From positions 344,390,302 to 344,454,301 of the forward strand of contig NC_090319.1 in assembly GCF_040869045.1 (NCBI RefSeq): 64,000 nucleotides of DNA, read 5' to 3'. Below, piece after piece: positions 39,373 to 50,178 of the stretch. Under the pieces are notes generated by a model. The model ran no database searches and had not been told where the DNA came from. It was given only the letters and a program-made list of their open reading frames with translations. Positions within the stretch are counted from its first letter, which is position 1, and each line of letters starts with the position of its first letter. The position numbers and the translations under genes were made by a program. Origin of the DNA: Eurosta solidaginis (Eukaryota > Arthropoda > Insecta > Diptera > Tephritidae).

Positions 39373-42240
39373 AATTGCCTTCTGTTGCATATATAATTCT
39401 TCTACACATTTGAGTGTTCTCTGATATGAATTATATATTCTGAAATTAGCTTTTGTCTACGTTTTGTTCGTATTTTATATCGTTTGACTTTATCCTTCTA
39501 AATTGTTCGTTCCTGTTCTGAACTATCTTTTGTCTATGTTTTGTTCGTCATACTTTATCTCGTCTGGCTTTATCCTTCTAAATTGTTCGCTGTCTGTTCG
39601 TTCGTCTCTTCTGCCTATGTGTTTTGTATTGTGTTTTAATGAGTTGTTCGAACTAGTTAGTAGTATTCCTTCTGATGTGTTTGTCAGTATTACATATTCT
39701 CTAGATTGTCTCTTGTATGAGTGGTGTTTTCTCGTCTAGTCTATTTATATTGTATTAGTTCTCTGTTGTTTCTTGTCTCTACTGTGTGTTTTCTCGATAA
39801 AATTAGATTATGAAATTATGTAATGCGAATTACTACCGCAAAAGTGTTTTATGTGAAATGAGTTTTGAAGAAGTGATACAGATTTTGTTAAAAAGTCGAA
39901 GCTTTAGGCTACTGGGATTTTTACCAAAAAATTACAATTAAATTATTTGGAACAAATGCGGAAGTTTTTAGTTTTGTTTTTTTTTTTTTTTTTGGCTTCT
40001 ACTTGATTTCAAAAACGAAGGACAACAAACACTTCGTTCAAAAATTAAAACTTGTGTCGTAACAGGAAGAGCGAAATCGTTTTACAACAATGCTGCAATA
40101 TATTTCTAAGGATTTTGTTTAATATTGGGTACGGAGTCTTATAAATTTTTTTTTTCAAGCTATAGTTGAAGAATTTTAAGTGGTGCCTCGCAGTTTGTAT
40201 TTCTTATTGGGTACGCAGATTATAGTTAAAAGTTTTAAATTAGGGGTCGTTTTCACATGTTGCGTCGCAGTTTTCAGTTTGTTTATCCTATTTCCTATGT
40301 TAGTAGATTTTTATTTTTAATGAAAAGTTATTTTGGTTTATATTTGAATTTGCTGAAGTATTGTTTGTGTTCACATTACCAGTTAACGACGCAGTTGGAT
40401 CCTGTTATTTCTACTTTTGGCTGTTAAAATTTGTTTATATGCCCCTTTTAGTTTAATTAATTTAAGTATTTTTTAAATATAAATATTATGCATGAATGTA
40501 AGTATATATAGGTACTCACTTTTGTGTTCGACGTGAACGCTATAAAGATTATATAATAATTAAAGAGACTAGACGAATTGGGGGAAGATTTGTAATTTAT
40601 TTGTAGCTTAGACGTTATTTATTCAATCTTTTTTAATTTTTTTTTAATTGGGTTATATACGTTTGTTTTTGTTTTCAAAAACATGTTGTTAGTAAATAAA
40701 ACGTAGTTTTCAAAGTAACATAATTCAGTTGGAAAATTTATAAAATATTTCGTAATAAGGTTGTGGTTTTAATTTAACTATGTAATTTTACAGCTATTAA
40801 CATACTGCGTAAGATTTTTTTTTTGTGTGATCTATTCAAACCCTATTTAAATTATATAAAATTATACGCTTTAACTGTTATTATTATTTTTTTTCTTCAT
40901 TCATTTTTTTAGTTTTGCGCTTTTTTTCGGGTTTGTAATGTAGTAGATATGTTATGCTATTTCATAATCAAAAAACGTAGTATAATAATTATACCAAATT
41001 TTCACTGCATCATCTCACATACCAATCAGAATTCTGCTATATACCATCGCTGACAGGGGTTTATATATGTATATTTTGCTTTGTTTGGCAAATGTAAGAG
41101 AAGTTTACAATGGCGCGTAGTAGAGGAAGAATAGCTATCGGTTTCGGTATTGCTTTTGTCTTCGGTTTTTTATACGATCACTGCAGCCTACCATCAATTT
41201 GTACATGTTCTGTCTAATATACCCAGTTTCAGATTTATACCAGCAAACTGCAAATAACATTTAGTTATCTACATTATATATGGTTGCATTTTTTTTTTGG
41301 TAGATAGGTATGTAGTAGAAGTAAATCGAGACAAAATTGCATACGACGACGAGTAAACTATAAAGTTCAAAGAAAGAAATATATGGTTACGATATATATA
41401 GGAGATTTGATGTTTTTAAACTTAATTTATATATGCTTGCTATAACTAGTAAGGTTATTTAAGAATATTATTTTAGAACTATGTATGTTTTTTGTGTATA
41501 TTAGTTGAAAAACAAAAAAACGATTTTTAAAAACGCCGTAAATATGTAAAAGGTGCTGTTTTTATACATTACAGTTTTGCTCTTACGATATGTATTTATG
41601 ATTTTTTTTTTTATTTGATAATGAAGTGAGTTCAAATTAAACGTGGATTAACGCTAAACAACTTCAAACAGACTTAAGATATACTGCGTTTACCTAAATA
41701 ATAAAACTATATTATTTTTAACTTGGGAAATTAATATACATTTTCAACTTAAACAGTAGCTAGAGAAGATGGCGTAGTGTTCAGGGACGATATAAAAAAA
41801 ATTTATTCTGGGGCACCGTTCTTGGATAAAGAAGGTAAAAAGGAAATAAATCTTCACATGCGCAGTAGTTTTGATCATAAAAGCCAGCGAAACCGTAGAG
41901 AGAGCTTAACAACAAACGAAGGCTTCGTTGATAAGTGAAAATTTCAAGGAAACTTCGAAATAACAAAAGTATTTTAAGTGGATTACAATGCAGTTGTACT
42001 CAGTATATGATTTCTTATAGAGAAACGTTAAATTAAAAAGACGGACGGAGTGAGAATATCGACGAAGATTTGTTCAGTCTGCTTAAAGATATATGTACAT
42101 ACATACATATAACAAAATCAAAAAATTCTAACAATGGAAAATATATCGACAATATTTTTTGATCTCTTCCAAGCTATAATGTTATTTTGAAATAAGTTTT
42201 GAAAAATTGTTTTAGTATCAGTGCATAGAATAACATGAAA
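39373..42240. other. AT-rich stretch with small duplications, no recognised gene
   Basis: A ~78-bp direct duplication spans 39452-39600 (TTTTGTCTAYGTTTTGTTCGT and CTTTATCCTTCTAAATTGTT occur twice). GTACG-containing phrases near 40130 and 40205 are weakly repeated. The remainder is A/T-run-rich. A 35-codon ORF at 41110-41217 (+) has a hydrophobic segment but no other support. If the minus-strand transcript proposed from 46 kb is real, this would be part of its transcribed region. Confidence 0.5.
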
Positions 42241-43130
42241 ATGTGATTAGCTTAAAAAATTTAGACGAGTGATTCCCTTCGTCGTAGAATATAGGAAAGA
42301 TGATGCATGATTTATAGCAAAACATGGTGAGAAAAAACGTCTACTTAAATTATTTTAGCCTTTTGAGTAGGAAATTGTTTGCGTGATACAAAGCTTTCAA
42401 AAGCATAAACGAATGCATAAGTTTTCTACGAGTGATTCCCATTTTCGTGGCCTAAACAATTTGGCGATTAAAAAAATTTCTACAAAAATTGTTGCATTCT
42501 TTGGTAGATTGAATCCCATTTGTTGTAGCTTTACTGAAAGATAATGTATGAATTTTTGCGGCTTCAGTGAAATTGAATTTCTGAAATACGCCTAGAATGA
42601 GATGTCTTTGTAACTTGTGTATATAAGAGCTGCTGTATATAAGAGCTGCTAGAGCCTACTGCTGAAAGAAATATCCAGGTTTTCGTAGATAAAATCCTCT
42701 CCATTTTAGAATTTTGAATATATATACAAATGCTAGAAAATATGACTAGTTTAAATACAAAAATTAAACAAATTATTTTCTGTTTTGTAAAAAACTGAAA
42801 CAAAATTCTTGAGAGTATTGGCGAGGAAAAAAAGTCTACTAAAGTTGTTGCAGCTCTTCGCAGATGAGATCTCTTTTGTTGTCCATTATCTGAAATATAC
42901 TTAATTTACTCGGAAAAGTTAGCGAAAACCTAGCTGCTCTCGTAAAAAACCAACACTGTTGAAATGATGTAGAATAATGCATTTTGCTGCGAAGTAAGAT
43001 AATCCTTTGAAGCTTTGCAAAGTCCAGTGTTTTCCAGAAACTGTACCAAAAATTTAGAAAAAATCAGAAAAAAAAATGTTTACTAAACTAAAATCTTTCT
43101 TTTTAGCGTTTCGAAGTTATGGTTTGATAT
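42240..43130. repeat. Degenerate tandem-like repeats
   Basis: Loosely repeated phrases recur every ~120-350 bp: GAGTGATTCCC near 42269 and 42430, GATTGAATCCCATTTGTTGTAG near 42508, GATGAGATCTCTTTTGTTGT near 42865, each preceded by an A-run and TCTACTAAA or TCTACAAAA-like text. Too diverged to define a consensus by eye. No gene. Confidence 0.45.
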
Positions 43131-43559
43131 TGATGTTGAAAATTCGAAATTGTAGTATTTTTCTTTCTCACAGATCTCACTAATTGTAGAACGGCGAAGC
43201 ACAAGTACTCGTGCTAAAATACATAAATGAAAGATTATTTGCAGTCTCATAGGGAAAAATATGTCATTTAAAAATTTTTAAGTTTTAGTAGAGTATAATA
43301 CTTTCGTTGGAATATTGCTTGATAATTTTTGAAGCTGATTATTGGAGGAAAAATACTGAAGTTTTATACGATTTTCAAAGCGTAACGTTCGTTGTGAAGT
43401 ATTGTTGAGATTATTTGTCGACGGAAGAAACGTGTATCCATATTTTCTTGCTATAATGCTGAGAAAAAAAAAAAAAAAAACGCATCGCAATAAACTATTT
43501 CACTTGGAAGAGTTTTGAAAAAAAAAAAATCGCTTCCGCTAAATCTAGAAAGTTCGTTT

Positions 43560-44470
43560 AAAAATTTCACAGGTAGGTATACAGAAAAAATGTGCAATAC
43601 GGCGCAACTGTATCTAAAATGCTAAATTAAAGAAGAGTGAAAAGGATCTAGTATGCAGATGAAATTTTGCGGTATCTGAAATCACATACATATGTAATAC
43701 ATATGCTTATGTCTGAAATTTACACCCATGCCGCAGAATATGTATCTTGAAATTTCATTGAAGAGCGATAAAAAAAATGTAGGTATACAAAAAAAATTTA
43801 TTTGGGTAACTGCCTTTAAAAAAATTTCCGTAGGAGAGAGCAAAATGTCTAAAGCGGGAGTCATTGGTGCCGTATGTCGCATCGCTGTAGTCGTATCCCT
43901 AACCTAATCAGATGTTTATCGTTACGACGGTAAACCAAAAACCAATTGGTTGGATACGATACGGTTACGACCTTATCGGCACCAATAATCGATTGCATTG
44001 ATTCCCATAAGGTTGGTCGAATCAGCTGTTATAAGGTTACCGATACGGTTACCGATAAAGCACCAAATGGCTGCAGCTTAAAGCGTATGAATGCGTTTTT
44101 GTATCTCTTAATTTTCACTTCCCCTACTCAATATACATGTGATATACGGGTACAAAAAAAAAAAAAAAAAATTGCAGATATGTACATATTAGGCTAAAAT
44201 ACCCGACGGTGCCAGAGCTGCATCTAAAATTTGGTTTAACACAGAGTGAAATGGCTATAGTGTAATTATGTATGTATATATTTTCTGTATCTGCTTGAAA
44301 TTTTCGCTGCTACTGCAAAATGTGTATCTCGGAATCGTTAAGTGATAAATTTTAGGGAGCTGGTATAGAAAAAATGCAATTCGGCGCAACTGCATTTACA
44401 AATTTTCCATGAAAGAGTGAAATGGCTATAGAGTATGAATGCACTTTTGTATATATGCAACTTTCACTTC
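43560..44470. repeat. Degenerate ~200-bp repeats with an embedded inverted-repeat element
   Basis: Related phrases recur: GCAATACGGCGCAACTGTAT (43592), CAGAGCTGCATCTAAAATTT (44214) and GCAATTCGGCGCAACTGCAT (44375), the last two followed by GAGTGAAATGGCTATAG, the first by a diverged form. Embedded is a ~124-bp inverted-repeat segment (43863-43986) with ends ATTGGTGCCG and CGGCACCAAT and inner arms TCGTATCC (43891) and GGATACGA (43952), like a small MITE. ORFs here are chance. Confidence 0.45.
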
Positions 44471-44487
44471 CGCCTCTATGTATGTAC

Positions 44488-45300
44488 ATTAGACTGGGTC
44501 GATTTATTATCCGATATCGCGTCATCGATTTTTCGATATAGGTAATTTGGGCTCAGGAAAAAAGTTCCACTACGCATACCCAAAAAAATAATTTTTGAGC
44601 CTGCAAAATTTCAACGATTTTTTCGATTTTTTATGCATTTTTTCATTTGAAGGCTCCAAATCATTTTTTATGTATTTTTTCGTGTCTTTTAGCAAAGTGT
44701 AATGGCTGAAGAGCAAGAAGTAGATTTTCTAGAAATTTCGCCGAGCTACTGATAATTCATATTTGGACATGATGACGTACCTACTAACAAAATTTCGTAT
44801 ATAGAAAATTTTACATTATAGATAATTTTTTTTCGCGAATAAATGGGGCACCCTAAATATGTAGCATGCTGTCTTGCTCTAACTTTTAAACCGTGAAACA
44901 TATAAGTTTACCGTTTACGAGGTAGAGAATTTTCGAGTTGATGTGTATTATTTTTATGTATGTATGGTAAATTTTGTTATACAGAAAAAACTGGATGGAA
45001 AATTTTACAAATAAGGCGCAGTTCTTACGAAACATACAAAAAATATATACGACGCTATTTCACTTGCCTACGACACGTTTACGACCATAACTCTCATTAG
45101 TTTAAGTAGAAAACATGTCTAAGAAAATGATTGTGTTAGCAAGATAAAGTAAAATTTTAACGACGCAATAACGAATGTAGGTATGTATATATAAACATAA
45201 AGTGGAGGATTTTTTTTATACGTAATAACTGTTAGAAAATAATTATATCTTAATATATACCAGAAAAAACATTTTTATTTCTAAGTTTTTGTACCTTACG
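44488..45300. other. Unassigned sequence, possible end of a TA-flanked element at its left
   Basis: From 44488 the text TAGACTGGGTCGATTTATT followed by short CGAT-rich inverted motifs looks like the end of a dispersed element I have seen in flies (from memory only). No matching opposite end was found in the window. The rest to 45300 has no recognised gene. Confidence 0.25.
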
Positions 45301-45775
45301 CATTTTTCCTGCTCCATTTTAGAGGCACTTTTTTCAAAAATTGGTTCATCATGTTGACCTTCACAAAATCAGTACAGAATTCGCGTTTTTTTTTTCTTTT
45401 GCCGTTTCCCTGCCTGCTCGTTTAATTTTTGTTCACTGCCTTTGACGTAATTTATTTTTGCTCATTCCTCGTCTCTAATTTGTTGGATTTCCGGCCTGTC
45501 CTGAACAGATTCCTCACTCAGAACTCATATATCCTGCCTACGTATATGATTAATTATATACCATTTGTTAGGGTACATACGCAAATTTTCTTGATATTTG
45601 CTTCCCCAGCATCAGCAGGCTAATATCTAACACCACGGGGTTATATTTAGCCATTTTCAACCAGTACCAGGAAAAAATTCCAATTCGTCCTGACCTTTGC
45701 CTGAATATCTTTGATGTAATTCATCGGTGTTGTTTGCGATTTTCCAAATTTATTTCCTGCTTTAGGTATATTCTG

Positions 45776-45862
45776 CTAACCGGGATCATCTTCTCCTAAC
45801 AGTACACGTCTTATTCTCTTGCCTGCATACCCATTTTCGGTTACCATTATTGTAGATTTCAT
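45776..45862 (-). CDS. 28-codon ORF in the leader of the heat-shock-type transcript
   Basis: The ATG is at 45862 (minus) in the context AAAAAG-ATG-A, about 165 nt downstream of the predicted start site, and TAG is at 45776-45778. The 28-residue product is polar and basic in the middle (GKRIRRVLLGEDD). No homologue is recognised. A 10-codon upstream ORF starts at 45917. After the stop there is no long ORF on the minus strand for many kilobases, so if this transcript exists the short ORF is its only candidate protein. A tiny ORF near the 5' end is a known feature of the Drosophila hsr-omega RNA; I cannot compare the peptide itself. It may simply be non-coding. Confidence 0.3.
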   Translation of the reverse strand: MKSTIMVTENGYAGKRIRRVLLGEDDPG

Positions 45863-46023
45863 CTTTTTCACTTTTTGAAACCACTTATTTGTAGTAAATG
45901 CTGACCAATAAAACCATTTAGATACTTATCGATGATGCACACTTTTTTTTTACACACTTTTTAGACTTTCTAACTCTTTTTTCTTCACTTCTTATGAAAC
46001 ACTTATCAAGACTTTCAAATCAC

Positions 46024-46029
46024 AAATGA
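46024..46029 (-). promoter_or_regulatory. Initiator-like TCATTT (predicted transcription start near 46027)
   Basis: Reads TCATTT on the minus strand, matching the insect initiator TCAKTY. Its A lies about 33 nt from the first T of the TATA box. The following leader is A-rich and runs toward lower coordinates. Confidence 0.45.
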
Positions 46030-46050
46030 CGGTGGTCTGACTGTGGCTAC

Positions 46051-46060
46051 TCTATTTATA
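46051..46060 (-). promoter_or_regulatory. TATA box TATAAATAGA
   Basis: TATAAATAGAG on the minus strand is the form seen in Drosophila Hsp70-type core promoters. It sits 20 bp downstream of the heat-shock element and about 33 bp upstream of the initiator. Confidence 0.6.
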
Positions 46061-46080
46061 CTTGCTAACTGCGTATCGCC

Positions 46081-46100
46081 CGAAAAGTCGAGAATTTTCC
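46081..46100 (-). promoter_or_regulatory. Heat-shock element, four alternating pentamers
   Basis: On the minus strand: GGAAA-ATTCT-CGACT-TTTCG, that is nGAAn-nTTCn-nGAAn-nTTCn with one deviation (GAC for GAA in the third unit). Contiguous alternating pentamers are the binding site for HSF trimers. Weaker GAA/TTC clusters lie further upstream (46120-46215). The spacing to TATAAATAG is as expected for a heat-inducible promoter. Functional activity is inferred, not shown. Confidence 0.6.
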
Positions 46101-46109
46101 ATAGTTCTC

Positions 46110-46640
46110 GTCTGTATTGATTTTCGATTCAAAGTATTTTTGTTTCACTTTGGCATATACGAAGTTTATGAGTCACCTTTTCTAATTCGTATTGGAATAA
46201 ACGAAAAAGGCATATAGAAGAAACATTTGTACATTGGAAGGCCCCCAGCGTATGCACACAAATTCAATAAAAATTCACACGTACTATGAAGGTTATATGG
46301 TTTTTGCTCTTTCCGCCCCATATCTGACTCATTCCAAACGGCACAAAAAGTGGTTTAATAGAAAGAGGCATGGTGATTCCATCATGTAAGAAGAGTTAGG
46401 GTATGTTGATTGGAAATGGCATCCATATATGTATTACATATGTACATATATTGAAAGTGGTTTGTTTACGTTTCTGAAAAAAATTTTCTATTTTTCATAT
46501 CCAATCGAATTGATTTTTGACAAATATGAAATTTTCTTGGCTTATTCAGATATTATTATGGAAAATATATATTCATGTGAAGATTTTTTTGCATATTCCT
46601 AAATATGCCATTATTTAGCTACTCTGTAGTAAATGCGCTA
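46110..46640. other. Upstream region of the heat-shock-type promoter, no gene
   Basis: No ORF of note. Contains scattered TTC and GAA triplets that could act as distal heat-shock sites. No TE ends were recognised. Confidence 0.4.
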
Positions 46641-47190
46641 TAGGATCCTACAAATTTTAATTTAGCTCATAGGCGCACGCAAGCACCAGGTTTGCAAGGG
46701 GTTTAGATCCCATTATGCCATGCGGTTAATGTGATACAAAACTTACTATATCGAATACCAGTTTGAAAACGGTGTACCACCTAATTTTTATCAAAAATTA
46801 TCACAGGTGGTATCAAAAGATGCGTTTCGACCTCCATTTTTAGAATCCGAAATCGAAAATTGTATTTCTTTCAAAAGATATAAGCAAATAATCGGTTCAA
46901 ATTTTCATGTGGTTGTTGTATTTTGCAAGGTTTCATGTATATATAATTTTGATACCCACACTGGTGTTGGACCCACCCAGGTTTGTTTTTTTAAATCGCG
47001 GCAGAAGCCCGTCAACTCAGAAAGGTGCTCTATCCAAAAAAACTATGGAGGTCATCATCCGGTTATTTTTGAATATCTTTCGACACATTTACAATTTTTA
47101 CTTTTGGATTCTAAAAACAATGGTCGAAAAGCGTGTTTTGATACCACCTCTCATAATTTTTTATGTTAAACGAGTAATAAATATATAGAC
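46640..47190. repeat. Possible dispersed repeat with a hairpin
   Basis: TACCACCT (46776) and AGGTGGTA (46806) with an inner ATTTTT/AAAAAT pair form a hairpin. The text that follows (GCGTTTCGACCTCCATTTTT and onward) looks like a repeat widespread in flies, from memory. Two overlapping ORFs of 120 and 93 codons fall here in different frames with no domain, so I do not call a gene. Confidence 0.3.
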
Positions 47191-48440
47191 TTTACTTTCC
47201 CTATATGTCCCCTAACGATATTAGAAGTGACTAGGCTGATTGCTAGACACTTTCCATAGTAGCTTTATCCAGCCAGAGACTTTTTGTAACCCAAAACAGT
47301 TACTTTTTCATAATATAAGAGCTGACATTTTTTTCCAAGATTTTGTATTTAAGTTTTATTATAAAATTGCTTGAATGTTCTTTAAAGTTTAGAAGGATTA
47401 AGTGTCTAGCACAATGACGAGAGTAAGGCAATTTTTTTTTTGTACCTATATATACTCTATTCCTACTTAAGTTGGAAGTATGCGCTGACAAAATTTTATA
47501 AAATGACGAAGGTCTGACAGTAACAGACTCCACGCGGCTGCCTTAGACTTAACTAAAGAATTCGAACCTTATTTTCACAATACTCCCTAAAAATTTTACG
47601 TAGCCCCTGAAGCTCATGAAGACATGTATATGTAGATAAAAAATGTACATATGCACATACATACATATCACAGCAACACTTGTACTCACAAACATATTTT
47701 TTCACTTAAATGAGTACATACTATACAAACACGGCTTTACATATATATTCAGCTCTTTCCCTCTATTGGAATGTGACTCAGCACGAAAATCGTCTTCCAA
47801 AAATTGTCGGGTAATGTTCTGGAAGTTTAGATATAAACAATTTTATGCTCTACAACATTGAAAAAATGCATATTGATTTTGCAAGAATGTGTGCAATTTT
47901 ATTGCAATATTTAGATTTTTCTTCAAACTATAGTTCAGGGACCTCATCATTTTTAGTGAAAACTGTCTCGAAAGATAACTACTGAAATACCTAATAATTA
48001 TTATTTTTTTATAATTACATATCGTCGGTACAATGCCAAAGTCACGAATGTGCAATTTTGCCCATTTCCACTGATGTATGTGCAGCTGTATGTTCAATTT
48101 TGTTCAGAGCATTCTGCCAAAAGCGCGAAAATGCATGCTTATCCCCTCCCTCTCTCCCAGCCATAACGCATTCAACGAAAGTGTCGGTTGTAAAATTGCC
48201 GCAATACCGAAAGCACGAATGTACCACATTGAATTGGCAGTGTGGAAATCTGTGCTTTAAATATTCGTGACCAGCAGTTCTCAACTTACAAATAATAATA
48301 AAAAGTTTCCATATTGATTGCTAATCGTTTATTGAAAAAAATAGAAGTTTTACAGAAAGTATATTCACTTCCAAGAAAAATGTTTAAAAAGTAAACACAA
48401 AATTTTTAAATTTCGAAAATTATATATGGGTATAATTTAT
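47190..48440. other. Stretch without recognised gene
   Basis: Mixed AT-rich sequence. At 48042-48284 three ORFs of 60-80 codons overlap on both strands because of a locally lower stop frequency; none shows a domain. Related phrases GTCACGAATGTGC (48041) and AGCACGAATGTACC (48210) suggest an old ~170-bp duplication. A minus-strand AATAAA near 48325 could be the polyadenylation signal of the piggyBac relic beside it. Confidence 0.45.
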
Positions 48441-48802
48441 TTTTGAGTATGTATACCTTCAGATATTAATGACTCGGCTAATCTTACTATGAACTCAATA
48501 AATGGAATTTGTCTCTTCGGAGATCGCAATAAACTACCCACGCATTCACAGCAGAAAACATCACAAGACGGTAGTAAACTTTTTTCCACCATTTCGTTGA
48601 CTAGCGATCATAGTCATGCATGTCTGCCTTTTGATCGGCTCCATCAACTCCACCAATTTTTTTCCCAAAATTTTATAGAATATGGACCTGTATTGTATTG
48701 TTATTTTTATTCCATTTTTCAATGTTTTACTCACTGTCGGCTTATGGGAATTGCTAACGATTATGACTTCGTCTGTATCCTGCCATTTAACGCAAAGAAG
48801 AC

Positions 48803-49569
48803 CAGTAGAGGAATTCACTAACTTTTTTAACGACATTTGCAATAGCTTTATTTGCGAATCGATAACTATAACGATTTCGTTATTCAGTAACTATTTTGTA
48901 TCGATATTCGTTTATCGACGATCAGCTGTGTCGTTACATAAACGGCAAGTAAATTGGGTGCGTTAAAAATCACGATATTATATTTCTGGCAATTTTAGTT
49001 AAGAAAGAAAATCGGAACTTTAATTAAATACTTTCAAACACGAAAAGCTGCTTTATTTATAAATCAAATGGCATTTGAGTACTTGGCGTACGTTTTATCA
49101 CAAAATGAAGAATTACTAAGTCCATCGCCAGTGGAGAAGTAGATGACCCATTCCACTTGAATGCAACGGAGTTTCTAAAGCTTTACTGACTAACCCTGGG
49201 CTTGGCTCATGATATTATTTCTCAACTTGATGGTGAATTAAGGGGTACAAGAAAAACTGCGATATCAACAGAAAAAAAAAAATTAATACCGCATTTACTT
49301 ACCTTTTGTTATAATATGTAAAAACTTTTAAAAGCAGTCAGTATGCGGAATTTATTTATTTTTAGCACTCCTTTTGTGCTTTTCGCATTTTTTAGGTTTC
49401 GTTAAGCTGTGCTGCCACATTTCTACTATTAAAACGAAATTTAAATGTCATATATTTCGAGTCGTTAAAACTAAGTTAGTGAATAGTACAATCGATAAGG
49501 CAAGCGACAAAATCGTTAATTCAAATCTCGACAAATCGCATCGTTATAAGTTAGTGAATTCCACTACAG
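48803..49569 (+). mobile_element. PIF/Harbinger-type relic inside the piggyBac pseudogene
   Basis: Terminal inverted repeats of 22 bp: left CAGTAGAGGAATTCACTAAC (48803 onward), right, on the minus strand, CTGTAGTGGAATTCACTAAC (49569 downward). A second AAGTTAGTGAAT copy lies subterminally at 49470. The piggyBac sequence stops at the right end and resumes at the left end, which fixes the boundaries. The 3-bp TWA duplication typical of Harbinger is not visible, so exact ends are uncertain. Internal coding matches a Harbinger transposase N-terminus. A related sequence occurs at 57564-57644 with 58255-58340. Confidence 0.6.
49068..49322 (+). pseudogene. Harbinger-like transposase N-terminal fragment
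   Basis: From ATG 49068 the frame reads MAFEYLAYVLSQNEEL and stops at 49140. After a frameshift near 49139 it continues with VDDPFHLNATEFLKLY, an in-frame TGA at 49187-49189 (where the family usually has Arg, so a CGA-to-TGA change is likely), then LTLGLAHDIISQLDGELRGTR and KTAISTEKK before ending at 49322. The pattern D-PF-L---EF--L-RLT--LA---I--L followed by RRT-IS---K is the start of HARBI1-like (DDE_Tnp_4) transposases. The catalytic domain is absent. Confidence 0.6.
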
Positions 49570-49744
49570 ATGTGCTGACCATGCGCATCCAACTTTTCGT
49601 TTGTTTATGGTAAATTATTTCTATTTTTCATGCATGGTCCTAACCCTGAGAACTCAAGGGTCTCTAGTAGATTTACAGTAGTAAAGAATCTATCGAAACT
49701 TAAAGCCCCGACACATAAGCACTTTTTCATATATGTAGATGAGT

Positions 49745-50178
49745 TTAACACAAGCTTATGCATTATGAGTAGATTGCACGCACGGTAGAATGAGCGACAC
49801 TGGCGCCATCTGATAATGAAAAGTAGCCATCTCCCAAATTTTATTACAAGCAAAGCATAAGAAGAAGAATGTGACATTTGTTTTTGTTAAGGGCGTTGAC
49901 ACACTTTGCAATTGAAATTATTTTTCCCACTGGTTGGTAAATTTTCTAACATTTTTCCAAGTAAAAACTGCAATATAATCGAATACGACACAAACTATGT
50001 TAGCAAGTATTTTTCTTGTACAGTGAGAATGTTTATAAGAATGCTTCGCGAAATTTTGTATGTGAATGGGCAAGGCGAAATAAACTTCAATTGCCAAGTC
50101 TGAAGTTCTTTCATATTTACAAACGCAACATCTTGGTTGATTGCTGCGATGTTATTGGAATGCATAAGCTTGTGTTAA
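49745..50178. mobile_element. TTAA-flanked inverted-repeat element inside the piggyBac pseudogene
   Basis: TTAACACAAGCTTATGCAT at 49745-49763 has a perfect reverse complement at 50160-50178, so a 15-bp TIR is bounded by TTAA on both sides with 426 bp between the TTAA sites. TTAA is the target of piggyBac and Kolobok elements. PiggyBac coding sequence lies on both sides. Short ORFs inside (for example 49906-50103) show no domain. Caution: the left arm also fits the piggyBac reading frame (a HKLVL-like stretch before FDRFF), so an inverted duplication is an alternative. Confidence 0.5.

Noticed and set aside
41110..41217. 35-codon plus-strand small ORF with a hydrophobic segment
   Set aside because: No promoter, homology or conservation evidence; expected by chance at this length.
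43946..44197. 83-codon plus-strand ORF
   Set aside because: Overlaps the inverted-repeat segment and degenerate repeats; ends in an A-run translation.
46807..47188. Overlapping 120- and 93-codon plus-strand ORFs
   Set aside because: Two frames of the same repeat-like sequence, no domain, no conserved pattern.
48042..48284. Three overlapping ORFs on both strands
   Set aside because: Local stop-poor composition; no frame stands out and nothing is recognised.
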